Assembly (NCBI RefSeq): GCF_947503795.1
Contig: NZ_CANNEZ010000001.1
Coordinates: 487,001 to 551,000, forward strand
Origin: an uncultured Jannaschia sp.
GTDB taxonomy: Bacteria; Pseudomonadota; Alphaproteobacteria; Rhodobacterales; Rhodobacteraceae
DNA length: 64,000 nt
Direction of reading: 5' to 3'
Below the pieces are notes generated by a model that made no database searches, had not been told where the DNA came from, and saw only the letters and a list, made by a program, of their open reading frames with translations. Made by a program: the position numbers and the translations under genes. Of this stretch, positions 62,661 through 64,000 are shown piece by piece (the first letter of the stretch is position 1; every line of letters begins with the position of its first letter).

Positions 62661-63983
62661 CTAGTTCAGGAGCGGGCCCCACGAGGGGTCCGAAGCGGCC
62701 GCGGGTGTCGCGGCGCGTTGAAGGTTTCGTCCCGTGATGTCCACGGTATAGAGCGCCGGGGCACCCGCCGCACCCGCCGTCTCGCGCGTGAACATCACAA
62801 CCCTGCCATTGGGCGCCCAGGTCGGACCCTCGTCGAGGAACGCGCCGGTCAGCAGACGCTCCTCGCTGCCGTCCTCGCGCATCACGCCGATATGGAAGCG
62901 GCCCGCATTCTGCTTGGTGAAGGCGATGTAGTCGCCCTTGGGGGACCAGACGGGCGTGCCGTAGCGGCCCTCGCCGAAGCTGATCCGCGTGCCCTCGCCG
63001 CCCGAGGACGGCATGACGTAGAGCTGCGGCGCACCCGAGCGGTCGCTCTCGAAGACGACGCGGCTGCCATCGGGCGAGAAGCTGGGCGCGGTCTCGATCG
63101 AGGGGGCGGTCGTCAGGCGCGTCTGCGCCCCGGTGGCGATGTCGAGCGCGTAGAGGTCGGTATTGCCCGCCACTTCGGCCGAATAGACCACGCGGCTGCC
63201 ATCGGGCGAGAAGCGGGGCGCGAAGCTCATGTTCTGGTCGACCCCGCCGATCGTCTGCCGCTGGAGGCTGGCCACGTCGATGACGGTGACGCGGGGAAAG
63301 CCGCTCTCGTAGCCGGTATAGATGATGCGCGAGCCGTCGGGCGAGAAGCGCGGCGCCAGCACGATCGCGTCAGACGAGGTCAGATAGCTGACATTGGCGC
63401 CGTCGTAATCCATCACCGCGATCCGCTTCTGGCGGGCGTCCTTGGGTCCGGTCTCGGAGACGAAGACCACGCGGCTGTCGAAATACGGACCTTCGCCCGT
63501 GATCCGCGAATAGGCGGCATCGGCGACCTTGTGCGCCATGCGGCGCCAGCCATCGACGGTCCCGACAAATTGCAGCCCGTCGCCCAGCGGCGCCTCCGAG
63601 AAGATGTCGAAGAGCCGGAATTGCACAACGATGCGCCCATCGCCCTCAACCAGCACCGAACCGGTGATCAGCGCCTGCGCGTTCACCGCCTTCCAGTCGG
63701 ACCATTGCACGGGGCTGTCGAAATTCCCGATGCGGGAGATATGCGCGTCCTGCGGGATTTCGCGGAAGAGGCCGGTGTTCACGAGGTCGGCGGCGATGAC
63801 ACGGGTGATGTCCTGCGACAGATCCGCGGCGGCCGCGTTGCGCGCCACGAAGGTCGGGATGGCGACCGGCAGCGGTTCGATCACGCCGTCGGTGATCGTG
63901 ATCCGCAGGGGGCCGTCCTGCGCGGTCGCGGGGGCCGCGATCAACAGGGTCAGCAGGGTCAGGAGGGTCGTCAGAACGCGCAT
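62661..63983 (-). CDS. tolB: Tol-Pal system periplasmic protein TolB
   Basis: A 440-residue periplasmic protein with signal peptide ([20 protein letters not shown], mature from about QDGPLRI). An N-terminal mixed domain (about 22-160) is followed by a six-bladed beta-propeller whose repeats show as [40 protein letters not shown] and [20 protein letters not shown]. TolB links Pal to the inner-membrane TolA, which should lie upstream of this window in the same direction. The last 17 bases of the window hold no gene. Confidence 0.97.
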   Translation of the reverse strand: MRVLTTLLTLLTLLIAAPATAQDGPLRITITDGVIEPLPVAIPTFVARNAAAADLSQDITRVIAADLVNTGLFREIPQDAHISRIGNFDSPVQWSDWKAVNAQALITGSVLVEGDGRIVVQFRLFDIFSEAPLGDGLQFVGTVDGWRRMAHKVADAAYSRITGEGPYFDSRVVFVSETGPKDARQKRIAVMDYDGANVSYLTSSDAIVLAPRFSPDGSRIIYTGYESGFPRVTVIDVASLQRQTIGGVDQNMSFAPRFSPDGSRVVYSAEVAGNTDLYALDIATGAQTRLTTAPSIETAPSFSPDGSRVVFESDRSGAPQLYVMPSSGGEGTRISFGEGRYGTPVWSPKGDYIAFTKQNAGRFHIGVMREDGSEERLLTGAFLDEGPTWAPNGRVVMFTRETAGAAGAPALYTVDITGRNLQRAATPAAASDPSWGPLLN

Positions 63984-64000
63984 GGCGTGGGCCTCTCGGG

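Overview
The window is a stretch of ordinary chromosome from a very GC-rich alphaproteobacterium, most likely Rhodobacteraceae (Roseobacter/Rhodobacter relatives). Pointers are the cell-cycle regulator GcrA, malyl-CoA lyase of the ethylmalonyl-CoA pathway, phosphatidylcholine synthase, the aerobic CobN-type cobalamin route, the order tolB-pal-cpoB-tilS-ftsH, and several small proteins of a type common in that family. Genes are packed tightly, with many 1-4 base start/stop overlaps. I saw no tRNA or rRNA gene, IS element, prophage, integrase or CRISPR array.

Layout. 1-2016: a nitroreductase-like protein cut by the window edge, a MarR regulator and truA. 2154-6460: ycjX, ycjF, a fused cyclic-nucleotide-binding/thioredoxin-reductase-like flavoprotein and a 44-residue membrane peptide. 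6689-11114: ileS (carrying a tRNA-Cys-like segment), an Old Yellow Enzyme relative and a DUF3253 protein. 11173-19818: a cobalamin/cobalt region (cobO, DM13 protein, cobN, cobW, HupE-like permease behind a cobalamin riboswitch), broken up by plus-strand genes including psuG. 19999-24271: smc and a transglutaminase. 24277-26479: cobD, cobC and a DUF1636 protein as one overlapping unit. 26536-31533: glutathionyl-hydroquinone reductase, a membrane protein, greA, a HAD-like protein without its catalytic aspartates, an LptM-like lipoprotein and argH. 31532-37045: TlpA-like thioredoxin, mcl1, accA, small proteins, an M48 protease lipoprotein, Tat-exported MsrB and an esterase. 37064-46845: rimO, an AsmA protein, psd-pssA, gcrA, an ABC-2 permease, a Ca/Na exchanger, argF and argD. 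46985-53389: a cytochrome P460-type protein, phosphatidylcholine synthase, a nuclease-fold protein, a DjlA-like co-chaperone, divergent cobS/cobT and two small membrane proteins. 53456-57993: an alpha/beta hydrolase, folD, fhs, a tiny membrane peptide and a MOSC protein. 58044-63983: ftsH, tilS, cpoB, pal and tolB.

How the parts connect. Three separate loci serve aerobic cobalamin synthesis: cobalt uptake and insertion (HupE-like, CobW, CobN), adenosylation (CobO), aminopropanol arm and cobinamide (CobC, CobD), and lower-ligand activation and assembly (CobT, CobS). Arginine synthesis is represented by argH, argF and argD. Phospholipid synthesis is represented by psd-pssA (phosphatidylethanolamine) and pcs (phosphatidylcholine). 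fhs and folD interconvert formate and folate one-carbon units. tolB-pal-cpoB is the periplasmic and outer-membrane part of Tol-Pal.

No clearly new multi-gene system is visible. The best leads are the tRNA-Cys-like segment in frame inside ileS, the CxxC-less flavoprotein joined to ycjX/ycjF, the apparent pseudo-HAD protein, the argH/TlpA pair whose start codons share one CATG, a CtrA-type box upstream of cobO, and a family of hairpin intergenic repeats.
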